Assembly: GCF_018687715.1 (NCBI RefSeq)
Contig: NC_056767.1
Location: forward strand, 7,627,001-7,691,000
Reading direction: 5' to 3'
Source of the DNA: Carya illinoinensis
Lineage: Eukaryota > Streptophyta > Magnoliopsida > Fagales > Juglandaceae
DNA: 64,000 nt
The notes under the pieces were generated by a model, which saw nothing but the letters and a program-made list of their open reading frames with translations, did not search any database and had not been told where the DNA came from. This document shows, piece after piece, positions 36,501 through 51,411 of the stretch. Within the stretch, counting starts at the first letter, position 1. Each line of letters begins with the position of its first letter. Made by a program: the position numbers and the translations under genes.

Positions 36501-37558
36501 GCCGCATTGGCCGCATGCCTCCGGTTAGCACTTGTATGTGAAGGAACGCGCTCCGAGCTCCAACCCTTTTGCATTCCGATGCTCGCCTGCCGATAATTCG
36601 GTGTCCCGGGACTCGGAAACATACCACACTTGCGAGACGCAACCACTGAGCTTTTCTTCAAGGTTGCCAGCCGCGGAGAGGAGGAGTAAGCGGCGGTAAC
36701 ATTGTTCAGATCCAACGAAGCGGGTCTTCGTCTATCTAGCTTCTCGGATAGAGATTCAGATCTGGATCTCCGATCCTGGCATTCTTTAGAGAGCCAAAAA
36801 ACAAAAAAGAAGTCAAATAAATCAAATGCTTTCTCATAAACTAAGCAAAAACACAAGCTTCTAGTTCGGTTTGTGAAGGTAAGGGGGTACCTTTGAGAGC
36901 TAGAGAGAAGGAGCTCCTTGCAGAATCAAGAGGCGGACTTTCGTCTTCAAAATCTGCGTCGCTGTCTTCCTTTTCGACTGCGTACAAATCCAAGGAAACA
37001 GTAAGTCTGCGCGTTGGTCACTGAAATTTGTAACTTATATATGGTAATTATATACTACCTTTGGCTTTTTCTCCTTTTCTAAAGAAGCGACTGTGCTTCT
37101 TGTTGTGTCCTGTGCGTTTATTAGGATCTGGATGACTCGAGCTCTCGTGGCGATCGCCATGGTCGGGTCCTACCAAACACTGCATCAAATCAAGGATTTT
37201 AAGCCTTACTGACACGAATTTATCCACTTGAATTTGGAGAGTTCATGTAGAAAACAAAAAAAAAAAAAAAAAAAGAGGAGTCTTGGATAAAAAACGCGCA
37301 ATGCAAGTAAACCAAATGAATTGCAGAACCAAGCTCATAGAGAGGACCAGGATTTACAAGGGAGATTTCAGAGGGGACGGAATCGTGATCGTGGGCGTCG
37401 GAAGTAAAAGAGCAGCGGTCGACGCTGGCTGAAGCAGAGGAGAAGAGGCTGAAGAAGTTGGATTCGAGGTTGAAGATGACGGAGTCAGGGCTAGCTTCGC
37501 GGCCTCTCGAGCCGGCGCCTGTCGACGACGTCCGCTCCTGAAAGCCCACCTCCGGCAT
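33503..37558 (-). CDS. Remorin family protein with a long N-terminal region, seven exons
   Basis: Exons run 37558-37358, 37179-37059, 36977-36891, 36783-36115, 35489-35138, 33933-33852 and 33709-33503. All junctions are GT-AG with consistent phases, giving 572 aa. The N-terminal 460 residues are Ser/Arg/Pro-rich and probably disordered (RRSRSESLSEKLDRRRP, WEDAERWIFSPVSG). The Remorin_C domain follows (SKREEAKITAWENLQKAKAE, IRKLEMKLEKKRSSSMDKI), a coiled coil that oligomerises. The protein ends GCFTCHAF, where cysteines could be lipid-modified for plasma-membrane nanodomain anchoring, as in the family. It resembles the long Arabidopsis remorins such as At1g45207 and At2g02170. Family members organise membrane domains in signalling and restrict virus movement; the specific role here is unknown. 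No lesion is seen. Confidence 0.92.
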
Positions 37559-37618
37559 GGTCAAGTCAATAGCTTCTTCGCATCACTTTCACACGGACAT
37601 GAGACCAACAGACAATCC

Positions 37619-37635
37619 GATATATTTATATATAC
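37619..37635 (-). promoter_or_regulatory. Candidate TATA box of the remorin gene
   Basis: On the minus strand this reads TATATATAAATATA, 60-80 bases upstream of the remorin ATG at 37558. That would imply a short 5' leader. It was placed by sequence alone. Confidence 0.45.
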
Positions 37636-37704
37636 AGAATGCGGGAAAGAGTATACAAAAATATATATTGAGGGAGAGGGGAAATTCAATAGAACTACAA
37701 CTGT

Positions 37705-37710
37705 CACGTG
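37705..37710. promoter_or_regulatory. G-box (CACGTG) upstream of the remorin gene
   Basis: A palindromic CACGTG lies about 150 bases upstream of the remorin start. G-boxes bind bZIP and bHLH factors in light and abscisic-acid responses. A single hexamer is weak evidence. Confidence 0.4.
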
Positions 37711-39016
37711 TATGTATGTCAGAGTCATTGACGTTCTAAATTTAAAATTCTGCTTTTAGAATACAAAAGTTGTTTGTGTGGCGAGAAACAAAAAGAAAAT
37801 GCTGACCATGACTTTATGAAGAAACCTTTGAAAGTCCTGCCTTTGAATTCATAATTTTTGTTACAGTTTGGTTGATATTCGAGTAAAACTGTAAAAGAAT
37901 AAGAATGGAATACCTAATTGTGTGATCGAGAATAGAATGTATTTAATGAGTAGTTTTGTCACATACAAGCAAAGTCGCATATTAATCTGCATATCAATAC
38001 TGATTCTTTTATACTTAAAAGTTAAATTAGTATTGTTTTCAATAAATTTTACTTTTTTACCAATCACAATAAATTAGTGTACATATTAGTACATAAATAT
38101 ATTTACAACTAGACTTTTCCTTTAATGAGTTGCTATTAAAAGTTTAGGTAAAACCAAATGTGTAAATCTCGTATACTTAGTAAAAAATATCAAGATAACG
38201 AGTATTGTTGCATCTACAAATAAATCATATAAAAATAATCTCATAAGTTGATGTAGTTTTATCTAATTTATTAGATCTGATTTATAATAAAATAATTTTA
38301 TAATCTGATGAACTACTTTAAATTAGATCAGTTTATAAAATTATTATTGTATAATCCTTTTATGGTTAAAGTACTTTCTTTTCTTTTTTAATAATCTCAA
38401 TCCCAATGAAAGCTTAAAGCTACTACTCAAAAACATATGGCTTATATTTTTATGGTTTATAGTTTATAATTTAAATAATAAGCTTTATATTTTAAAAATT
38501 ATTTACTGTTTGATAAATATGTATCTAAAATACTTTTAAAGTTAGTTATATTAATTTTTAAAAAATATACAGTTATTTATTAGAGCTTTTCAAAAAAAGT
38601 TTCAATTTGATACTTTTAAAAAAAATAGACTTTTAACTTTTTTAAGTGATTAAAATATCTTTTACAAATTTATCAAATATATTATTTTTTCTTTAAAAGA
38701 ATTTTTAAATAATTAAAAAAACTTTTTAAACTTTCAAACTTAATCCCAAACCTACTCTTAATGATCTCAATCCCAATGAAAGCTTAAAGCTAATATTGAA
38801 AAAACAAAGGAAAAAGAAGGATAGTTATTGACTCTAATCCTTTTAATGGTGCAACGATACCTCTCTTGCCCATCATGAAATCCCGGTTTTGCGTTGGCAT
38901 AAAGTCTCTTTTCGCCGGTTCAAAATTGAGCAAGGATTACTGGACGAAAGAAAAGACAACTGGCAATTTTTAATAATGAGAGCTTTGTCTTTTTAATCAA
39001 AGTGTTGGCGGTTAGT

Positions 39017-39037
39017 GGGGGGGGGGGGGGGGGGGCG
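39017..39037 (+). repeat. G21 homopolymer
   Basis: A run of 21 G on the plus strand, GTTAGT before it and CGGTTTGC after it, lies in an otherwise AT-rich region. It could form a G-quadruplex and is prone to length error. Confidence 0.9.
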
Positions 39038-39057
39038 GTTTGCTTCTTTTTATAATC

Positions 39058-39246
39058 TATTTAAATGTAGAGATAAGATAGATAATTTTAAATAAAAATT
39101 AAAAATTAAATAAAATATTATTAAAATATTAATTTTTTTAATATTATTTTTTAAGATTTAAAAAAATTAAATTATTTATCATATTTTATGTTAAATTTTA
39201 AAAAATTATAATAATGAGATGAGATAATTTCTGAATCCAAACAATC
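39058..39246. mobile_element. AT-rich MITE-like element
   Basis: AAAATTAAAAATTAAATAAAA, AATTAAATTATTTATCATA and AATAATGAGATGAGATAAT blocks follow the order seen in the 5914-6110 element. The right edge is near TCCAAACAATC. The left end is worn and no target duplication was found. Confidence 0.5.
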
Positions 39247-41158
39247 TTTTGTTTGAAAAGGTTATAGTTTATGTAAAAGTAACTCTATAAATAATATGAT
39301 ATGATATGATTCGTTAGATTATAAAGTTATTTTTAATAATTTAAATCTAACAAATTACGTGAAGTAATGATAATTTGTAAAATTATTTTTATATAATTTA
39401 TTTATAGCTGTAAGTTTATTCCTCATTACCTTTGACTGCATTTTGTTTTAATGGTAAAAATATAAGTTAGAAAATCTCACAAGTCACAATTTATAGTGTT
39501 CTTTACACCTTATTTATATCATTTCTTGTTGGATAGCTCTTCGAAGTAATACTACAAATGTTTTATACTTATTTTATAATTAATTTTTATTAATTAACTA
39601 AAATCTTATATCATTTGATTATAAATAATCTTAACATTATATGGTTATTTTCTATATGAAATAAAGTTGTAAGGTTATTATAAAAGAGTTATAAATTATA
39701 TTATGAGTCTTTAAAATGAGATTGATGCGAAGATTCGGATATGTTCTCTCAAGATTATACAAAGTTTGAAACGTATTTCTGTCCTTTGACATTTACTAAT
39801 TTCACAATACTACTTTTGTATTTTATATTTTGTTATCATAACAGTTATTAATGTAAAAATTTTAAATAGTTGTCTATATAAGTGGTTGTAATATATAAAA
39901 TTATTAATAAATATAATTAAAATGATAAAATTTCAGACGAAAAAATAGCACCACCTTTTTTTTATAAAAAACAAACCATTTGTTAGACTTTCCAAAACAA
40001 TATCTTAACTAATATTAATTGAAAAATTATATTTACAGTAATAGAGAGCGTAAGCGTTATATATTTCTTTTGAAAAAGTGAGTACATATGATAATTATAT
40101 AAAAAAAATTAATTTTTTATTAATAGACTTTATTATTTTTCAAAAAGAATGCACAACGTTTACATAATCTATAACTGTAAAATAATGATAGGTTTATTAT
40201 TCTTTTACTACCCTTTTATTATTTTTTTTAATTTTTGATTTTACTTAATGGTTAAGAAAATGACTATTAATGAAGTTATATTTTTTTCTATTTTTTTAAT
40301 TATTAAGGATATTAAAAAAATATTTAAAAGAAATTAATAAAAATTTTAAATGTATTAAAAGTAATAAAATGATAGTAAAAAAAGAATAAATATATTGTAT
40401 CTAATATTATTCATCACAATTATTAGTCGTCATAGGGTCCACAACCCCGATTCATTGTACCTCGATTGACAAACTGACTTCTACCCATAAATAATATTCA
40501 GTCAAAAGAACCCTAGGAATCTTTGTCGTCTTCTTCTTCTTCTTCTTCTTTTTTTGACTTTTTTTATGCATTGTTTCTGTCTCCACTGGGAGCTGAGGAA
40601 CTGTGACCATATCTTTCTGTCCTTATTAGGTAACTCTTCTTGTCAATTATAAGACAAATTATTAGGTAAATCTACCATAGATAGAAGTGCCATATAATCA
40701 AAATTATTTATTTATTTTCATTAATTTTGAAATATGAATGTTGTAATAGAAAAGAGTACCAGATAATTTCTATTTCAAAAGTATTTGATAATTACTCATC
40801 CTATATAGTGATCATAATTTGTAATTTCATTTCAACCTAATTTGTTCTTGAAAAAACTTGATTTTTCAAAGAAAATGTAATTTACAAAAAATTTTCAACA
40901 TCAAGAGTGCTAAACCTTTCTACATTTTTTTTCTGTCATTATTTTCATGCATGAGATGAGATGATGGGACTATATTTTTAATAGAACTAGTATGCATGGA
41001 TGATGTCTAAGAGATTGATGAATGTTTCGACTTGTTGGAGAGATTCCAAGATAACCCCAAATTGCATCAGTATGAAAAATAATTTTTTCATGTGTATTTG
41101 ACTTGAAAGAAATAGCCAAATTTTTTACGACCGGAAGAGAATGCTCCTTGAGAAAGCT

Positions 41159-41335
41159 TAGATGTTTTTTCTTCCTACCTTTATTTTTTTGACCTAGTTT
41201 TCATGATTTTCTTGATGTTTTTCCTCCCCTACTTTATCTTTTTTGACCTAGTTTTAGTGATTTTCTCGAGAAAGTTTAGATGTTTTTTCTTCCCTACTTT
41301 ATTTTTTTGACCTAGTTTTCGTAATTTTCTTGTTT
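41159..41335. repeat. Three degenerate tandem copies around GACCTAGTTTT
   Basis: GACCTAGTTTT occurs at 41191, 41245 and 41309, each preceded by a C/T-rich TTCCTCCCCTACTTTAT-like stretch and followed by a GATTTTCT-like stretch. Spacing is 54 and 64 bases. It is non-coding. Confidence 0.75.
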
Positions 41336-41419
41336 CCTTTTCTAATTTATAACTTGTGATTGGGTGAGCCACCGTCTTCAAATGAGTTAGATGACATAAT
41401 GCTCTCTTATTGAATGGAT

Positions 41420-41767
41420 GCGTGGAGAATGAAATGAGATGAAAAATTTGTAAATAGTAATGACATGGTTTGTGAATGGTTATAAAATAATTTGAATAAT
41501 GGTGTTTTATTGAGTTTTGAAAAATAAGAAAGAAAAAATTGAATAAAAATATTATAAAGTTAAAATATTGTTTGAATATAACTTTTAAATATTATATTGT
41601 TTAGGTATTTAAAAAAGTTGAATTGTTTTTTATATTTTGTTTGAAATTTTGAAAAAGTTGCAAGGATTAGTTTGAAAAAATTATAATAATTAGTTTTAAA
41701 GTATTTATGTTTGAATAATGTTTGGGAAATAGATGAGATGAGATAGACTGGAATGAAAAACATTCCC
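41420..41767. mobile_element. AT-rich MITE-like element, divergent
   Basis: The left part has GAATGAAATGAGATGAAAAA and the right part AATAGATGAGATGAGATAGA before AAAAACATTCC. The interior has AAAAGTTGAATTGTTTTTTAT, matching the family interior at 5914 in order. The ends are approximate. Confidence 0.5.
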
Positions 41768-42365
41768 TAAAAATCTATTTTTACTTGCAAAAACATAAAA
41801 AATAAAGACAACTCCTAAGTCTATTTTATCTTCCATACTGTAAGAAAAGGTTGAGGCCACAAATACACAAACCTGTAAAAATACATTTGATTTCGTTAAG
41901 CATGCACAAATACTATACTCTCATCCTACTTCTATCCCATTATACTGATGCTGCCTTTCAACCTGTTAAAAGTTTAAGACCAGGCTTCTGTTTTTAGATA
42001 ACATGAAGTCAACTGCAGAAGAAAAGCCAATGGCAAACTCCACCAGTTGCTGAACTAACCACTGCTAATATAACTAACTTCTACCCAATAACAATGCAAG
42101 TCTCAAGCTCAATGGATTGGAATTTTGTTCTGGAAATAAACACATTTTTTTCTACAGTTTGATCATCAGTTTACAAGAAAAGCAGATACTTCAATTAACT
42201 ACAGTTAATATCATAAAATCTTTACAAGACTGGCTAATCCTGGCACTATTTAACAATTAAAATGCCCAGACATAGATGGTCCACAGAATAACTTACGAAA
42301 CTGTACAATACTCAATGGCCGCAACTACTTCGTCATTTCAACTATCTACTCTCCCCAGCTGTGAA

Positions 42366-45055
<2,690 letters not shown>

Positions 45056-45499
45056 CTGAAAATTGATAAATAAGAGTACGCATAAATAAATGCTTTTAAA
45101 ATGCAAAGCAGAAGATAAGAAAGAAGTGCCATGAATTTCCACCCTATCCCCGTTCATATAATGAATAAAACAAATAGGAAATGTGAAAACTGAATCCATC
45201 CAAGGTAAATAGATAAATATCCACAGGTACTTGCAATCAGTAACCTGGGTAAAGATCAAACCGTATAGTTTCAAACTTCAACAGGAACCCCGGGTTAAAA
45301 AACTACGTATAATAACATTCCACATCTAAGAAGGACGTCATGTTTTAGTTGTTTATATGTCAGCATCACTTTATCCACTTGAAACAATTGGTGGGCCCTT
45401 CAACTAGAGTAAATGAATTGCTGGTTCAGTGCTCTTCAATGGCTGTCTTCAATGAGAAGTGGAGTTTACATGCCCAGCTGTATGCTTTTAAAAAGATTT

Positions 45500-46092
45500 A
45501 AGGCGTGCAAACAAACTGCATTGGAGCGAATCCAAGCGAGGGCTGTTTGAAGTTAAGTCATTACATAATGCATTATTCCCTTACAATAACATTTCCTTTC
45601 CATGGAGGCCCATTTGGAGGAGTAAGGCTCCCTTGAGAGCAGCTTTCTTTGTCTGGATGTTTGTACTGGGACAGATCCTTAACCCAATTTGAGGAAATGA
45701 CATTTTGTGGTCATTTAATGGTGTTATATGTGCAAGCAGAATGGGGAATCAGTGGATCATCTCATACTTCACTGCAAGGTAGCCAGCCCTCTGTGGCAAA
45801 CGGTGCTTAGCCCATTTGGGCTAATATGATGCCTAAATGGATTGTGGATCTGTCAGCATTTGGTGTTGGAAAGGGCGGTTTGAAAGTCCGCAAAAGCCGT
45901 TGCAGCAAGAAAATGAATGCAAATGATAGAATTGATATATTAGCGTGGAAGACCCAAGGCTTTATTCTTTGATTCACTTTACCATTGGATGGCAGCCCAA
46001 CTATGTCTTCCTAACTTTAGTTTCCAGAATTCTTTTGATCTCTTTTCCCTCTATCATTGGGTGAGTTTGAACTTGAAGTATACTCCGTGTTT
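45500..46092 (+). pseudogene. LINE C fragment: zinc-binding RT domain and 3' end
   Basis: On the plus strand the sequence encodes SFPWRPIWRSKAPLRAAFFV, then an interrupted [16 protein letters not shown]-like and ALYHW-like pieces in different frames. This is the C-terminal zf-RVT part of plant L1 ORF2, as in LINE A and LINE B. It ends near the point where LINE A inserted. The upstream edge is uncertain. It is antisense to TGS1. Confidence 0.7.
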
Positions 46093-46316
46093 ATCTTACC
46101 ACTGCTCTTTCTTTTTTTTATCAGTAAATAAGAATTTTATTAAAATAGGCGAAGCTAAGTACACTGAACATATACAAGAGTGACACCTACGCATGAGTGT
46201 CTAAAGATACGAGGAAATCATGTACGTTCATGCCATTAAAGTCTATTACAATCAACCAATGGAGTAGAGTATGAAAAAATAAAGTTCTAATACCATCCAT
46301 CGTCCATTCACGAATC

Positions 46317-49300
46317 TCAAAACTTCAACCATTCCTCTCCATCCATATGCACCACCATAGACATATCGGTATCATCTTCCACAGCTGCAATTTGAGTGGT
46401 ACCTTGGATGCCTTGCCAGCTGGCCAAAAATTCCACAACCCTCAGTGGCATCACCCAATGGAGCCCCGCTCCAACAAATACATCATTCCACAAACTCATG
46501 GCTACATCACAATGCAGTAACAAATTATTGTCCGACTCCCCACTGTTTTTGCACATATAATACCAATTAAACACAATGATTTGATGTTTCCGTAGATGGT
46601 CTAAGGTGAGAATTTTCCCTAATGAAGCTGTCCATACCAAAAAAAAAAAAAAAAAAAAGGTTTTTAGGGGGCCCTTGGTCCTTCATTTGCTCTTCCATGG
46701 GAATGGACTTGTAGAATGTTTCATGAGGGACTTATAATATATGACTCTGCAGTAAATCCTCCCTTCTTGGATGGTGACCAGAAAATCATATTAGCTCCTC
46801 CGTTTACTCTACAATTATACACCAGATTAAAAAAATTGTAAAAGTGTCAATTTCCCAGCCTTAGGCCTAAGGAACATGATATTCCATGGGGAGAGCTACT
46901 AGAAAGATCCATGAGGTTTGCTACTAAAGCCTCCTGTCTTTGTGCACTGCTGTATATTGTTGGATAAGCTTCCTCAAGGACTCAATCTCCACACAATAAA
47001 TCAGTCAAGAATTTAATTCTGGAACCATCCCCAACTGCCAAACGAGTGTATCAATGGATGTTTGTCCAGCCTCATCGGATTTGTTTCCAAAGCCCCACCC
47101 CATGAGGTCCGCTCACCTCATTCAAGCACCATCCTCCCCACAATCCACCATATTTTAAATCTATGATAACTCTCCACAAAGCTCCCCTCTCCTCATGGTA
47201 TCTCCATAGCCATTTGCCCAATAAAGCCTGTTGGAAACCAACAAATTACGAATTCCCAGCCCATCTTCACGTATTGGGGTACAAACTATACTCCAATTCA
47301 CCAAGTGAAACTTGAATTCTTCATCTATTCCCTCCCTAGGAAATCTCATTGCAACTTCTCTAACCGATTAACCACCTTGCATGGTATTGGAAAAAAGAGA
47401 TAAGAAGTAGATAGGTAGATTGGAAAGAGTACATTTTATCAACGTAACTCTACTACCTTTGGACAAATAAATCATCTTCCAACTCGCTAGTTTCCACTCC
47501 ATTTTTTCCAACATCCCGTCCCAAATGGACAGCGACTTGAAGGAGGCAACCGAGGGAAGACTAAGATACTTCACTGGCAAGGTGAAGACTTTGCACCCCA
47601 AAATGTTGGCAAAGCTCAAAACACCTGGAACATTTCCAACTGGAACTAATTCTGGCTTGGTGAGATTCACTTTCAATCCCGATGTTGCTTCAAAACAAAG
47701 TAGAAGAGCCTGCAAAGCTTGAATGTGATTGCGACTAGCAGCACAAGATACAAGAGTATCATCTGCAAATAAGAGGTGGGTCATCTCAATTGTGCCAATT
47801 CTTGCATCCCTTACTACAAAGCCAGATAGAATTCTACCTTCCACAAGACCTACAGTTTTACTAAAAGCTTCCATTATAACAAAAAAAAAAAGGTGGTGGA
47901 GACAGGGGATCACCTTGCCTCAATCCCCTTGAGCTTCCAAAAAAGCCCCTTGGAGTAACATTCACCAAAATGGAGAAGCGTGCTGTGGATATACAAAATT
48001 TGATCCAAGAGCATCATCTCCCTCCAAGGCCACACCTCTCAAACATGTGTAACAATAAATTCCAGTTTACTCGATTATATGCATTCTCCATGTCAAGTTT
48101 GCATAATAACCCTGGAACACTAGACTTGATGCGACTCTTCAAGCATTCATTGGCAATGAGGACATAATCAAGGATTTGCTGACTTCTTATGAAGGCATTC
48201 TGGGGCTTGAAAATGATCTCCAATACCATACTCAATCTATTAGCCAAAACCTTAGAAAGAATGTTGAACATTCCATTCACTTAGCTAATAGGGCGAAAAT
48301 CCTTAATCTCCACCACTCCCGACTTCTTAGAAATAAGAGCAATATATGTAGCATTAAGGCTTTTCTTAAAGCATCTCATTCATGAAACTCATGGAAGAAG
48401 CTCATGACGTCATCTTTAACTACTTCTCGGCATGCCTTAAAGAAAGCCATAGTGAACCCATCCGGACCTGGAAATTTATCACTTGCCATACTTCGCACTA
48501 CCTTGCAAACCTCCCCCTCCTCAAATGGTCTCTCTAGCCAACTTGCTTCATGGTGATCAAACAACTAAAATATAACACCATCCAGGCGTGGTCTCCAAGA
48601 GAATTGTTCCGATAGAAGTTGGTAATATGATCCGCAATCTCAGACGGACTCGATGTAATCCTCCCATATATTGATAATGACTCGATGACATTGTACCTTC
48701 TATGTGAGTTAGCAATGCAATAGAAGAATTTGGTGCATTTATCCCCTTCTTTTAGCCATAAAGCCTCGATTTTTGTCGCCATGAAGTCTCTTCCATTCAA
48801 GCCATCCTCTCAATATCCAATGTCACCTGCTGTTTGTGATTCTTCCCTTCTTCTATGAGACCCCTATCCTCTTCCATGTCCTCCAAAACTTGTAATTCAT
48901 TGAAGAGTGACTTTTTTCGGTCTTCCACATTTCCAAAAATCTGCTCATTCCACTTTTTCAAGTCCTCCTTAAGAGATTTTAGCTTGCCGGCCAGCACATA
49001 ACTAGGGTTGCCCTATATAAGATAGAGCGGCCACCATTGCCTAACTCCCACAACAAATCCTTATGATTTCAGCCACGTATTTACAAACTTAAAATATATT
49101 TTACCTCCCTAAATGCCTCCACAATCAATGAGAATGGGGAAGCGATCCGAACACAACCTTGGGAGCAATTTCTAGATTAGCTCCGGAAAGTGTGCTTCCC
49201 ACTAAGGCAAAATGAGGAATCTATCAAGTCTTGACCATGCTGGATATTCTCTATTGCTGGACCATGTGAAATTGCCACCAACTAGAGGGATGTCTAGAAG

Positions 49301-49830
49301 TCCTTGCCCATAGATAAAGTTGGAAAAATCTGCCGTTGTTGAAATAGAGCTAGAACCTCCTACTCGTTCGCTTGGGAAGCATATGATATTAAAATCTCCC
49401 CCTATACACCAAGGAAAGCTCCATAGGCTACAAAGTCCAGCCAATTCATCCCACAAGCTTCTTCTCTAGGTAATAAAATTAGGACCATAAACACCGGCGA
49501 AAGACCATTGATAACCATTTTCAACATTCTTGTAAGAAGTGGCCACCATATATTATTTCCCCACACACTCATCCGTCTTTTCCACCACCCTTTATCCCAC
49601 ATTACCAAAATACCTCCGGAAGCCCCCTTCGACGGCAAATACAACCACCCCACATGACAACAATTCCACAAACTCCGTATTATGGTAAGGCAGATGAGTT
49701 CCATTTTTGTCTCTTGTAAACATACCACATCCACTTTTCAGCCACGCAGCTGTTTTTGACTTGGTGTGCTTCTCTATCTTGTTCAACCCCCTCACATTCC
49801 ATGAGACTATTTTAGCTTCATAAAACCACC
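46317..49830 (-). pseudogene. LINE A ORF2 remnant: endonuclease and reverse transcriptase
   Basis: The endonuclease begins VSWNVRGLN (about 49815), with DVVCLQETK (about 49730), GGDFNII (about 49400) and a SRLDRFL end (about 49215). The RT includes [13 protein letters not shown] (about 48480), NILSKVLANRLS, FIRSQQILD, LDMENAYNRVNW (about 48080) and the catalytic FADD at 47758-47769. The zf-RVT portion ends with NLLLHCDVAMSLW near 46530. The pieces are spread over several frames. Confidence 0.88.
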
Positions 49831-49904
49831 GATTTTGCCCTACCCTTAGTCCCACCACAACTTGCACTTCCTTCATAATTCACCAAACAAGTAAGTCACT
49901 TCAA

Positions 49905-51226
49905 TCAACAATTTGAAGGTGGTAGCATCGACTCACCGCCTAAGAATAAAGTTCCCGACCCCCATGGGAGTGGGCAAGATCTGCAGCGAGCAAGTCTTGC
50001 CACAAGAGTGTTATGTACAAGAACTATGACTGCATCAAGCCTTCTCCCGGCTTCAACACAATAGAAGAGGAAGTCTGGGATGAGCAAGCCCTCCAATAGG
50101 TAGAGCCAAACGAGCTGCTCAAATTGGCTCCTCTTCTTGTCTGAGCGGCATTTCATGGCCGAATTGGATTGTCCAGCTTCGATTGCATCAAGTAGAGCCA
50201 AAAACTTATCTTGAAAGCAAATGCATGGGAGTCCTACACACATTTGAATCTCCTTGGCTTTAAGTAAGACCCAAGCTGAAGCTAAAGTCTGGTTTTTCTG
50301 CAGAATGATTGAATTCAAACAGGTAGGCTCATCCCAATCCTTGAATTCAATATTCAACCCATCTGCTACCGCCACCTCCTAGTTTTTGTGTTCAAAGACT
50401 CTAGATGTGAATATTACCAAAGTGCCAATCTTGGTTTGGGTATCCTGAATTCCCAATGTCTCAGTGTTGTCCTCCATCAACATCTCAATGAACCTTTGAG
50501 GTTTTGGTGCAGACAAGGTATCAATGGGACTTCCCTCGGTTATCACCTCGTTTTGCCTCTCTTCCTCTGCCCAAGAGCCAATTACATGTTGGAAATGGGT
50601 TGTCATGGCTTCTAACACCTTTCAGCAATGTCAACTCTGGCAAGCCGGCATCCAACAGCCCACCCGCCCTGTCACCCACTCCCGGTGGTGGGTTCTATGT
50701 GACCATCAGCTCCTTCTAACCCCTTCCATTGCCCAAAGGCCATTCTCAGCTTCAATTTCCATTGGCGGCCTCAACTCCAACAACCCACCGTTGAGGGTTC
50801 CTCCCACCATGTCACCTGCTTCCAATGATGCTTTCTGTGTGGTCATCAGCTGATGATTGGAGGTTGTCGGTGTGTCTTTTCCAATAATGGGCAACCGGGC
50901 CCATTACAGGAGGCATGTGTTGCTTAGCCTGCCAGAGTTTGGGCTGGTGCCTTGTCTTTCTCAACCCAAGTAAATTTTCTTTATCTCGGCCCACGTTGGT
51001 CCAAGCTTAAGTGTGGCAGGCTGCCTAGACCCTTGTCCATGGCCTTATCCATCCTCTTTAACATTACATTGACCAAACCCTTCAACTGTAGCAAATCTTG
51101 TTTAAGAAGATGAAGAGATATTCAGAACTTTCCACGTGTCCTCTCTCGGTCAGGGGGCCTTTTACCATTTCAGTGTTATTTTTGCAGACTTGCTCAAGCT
51201 ATGCATGTCTTCGTCCTACATCCACA
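49905..51226 (-). pseudogene. LINE A ORF1 remnant, 3' part
   Basis: The C-terminal end of ORF1 is recognisable from AKEIQMCVGLPCICFQDKFL and LDAIEAG at about 50280-50160, the counterpart of KEIQKIVGLECDGYEEQFM in LINE B. Upstream pieces to 51226 are Pro/Thr-rich and broken. The sequence stops at the LINE B target duplication (51227-51241) and resumes at 62263. Confidence 0.75.
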
Positions 51227-51411
51227 ACGACTGCCTTCTTTTTTTTTTTTTTTTTTATAAATAAATAATTATATTGATCAAAGAATGGCAAAAAGCCTGT
51301 ATTACAACTCTGATGCCCCACCTAAGTGGGCACATTAGAGGCAAGGAAATCTCGAAGGGCCATGCCATTAAAATCTACAGCTATGGCCCAACTACAAAGA
51401 GTTCTAAAAAA

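Larger units (their letters stand above)
37711..42365. other. AT-rich region between remorin and TGS1
   Basis: No gene is supported across 4.6 kb. It holds a G21 run, two members of the AT-rich MITE-like family, a short tandem repeat and a (TTC)n tract at 40528-40550. The segment just below 42366 should include the TGS1 3' untranslated region. Minus frames at 37861-38067 and 41560-41763 are A/T artefacts. Confidence 0.5.

Noticed and set aside
36227..36642. Frames on both strands overlapping remorin exon 4
   Set aside because: Shadows of the GC-richer coding exon. Only the 36783-36115 frame joins the neighbouring exons in phase.
50388..50853. Plus frames rich in Pro/Ser/Thr in the TGS1 intron
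   Set aside because: They are the complement of LINE A ORF1 remnants.
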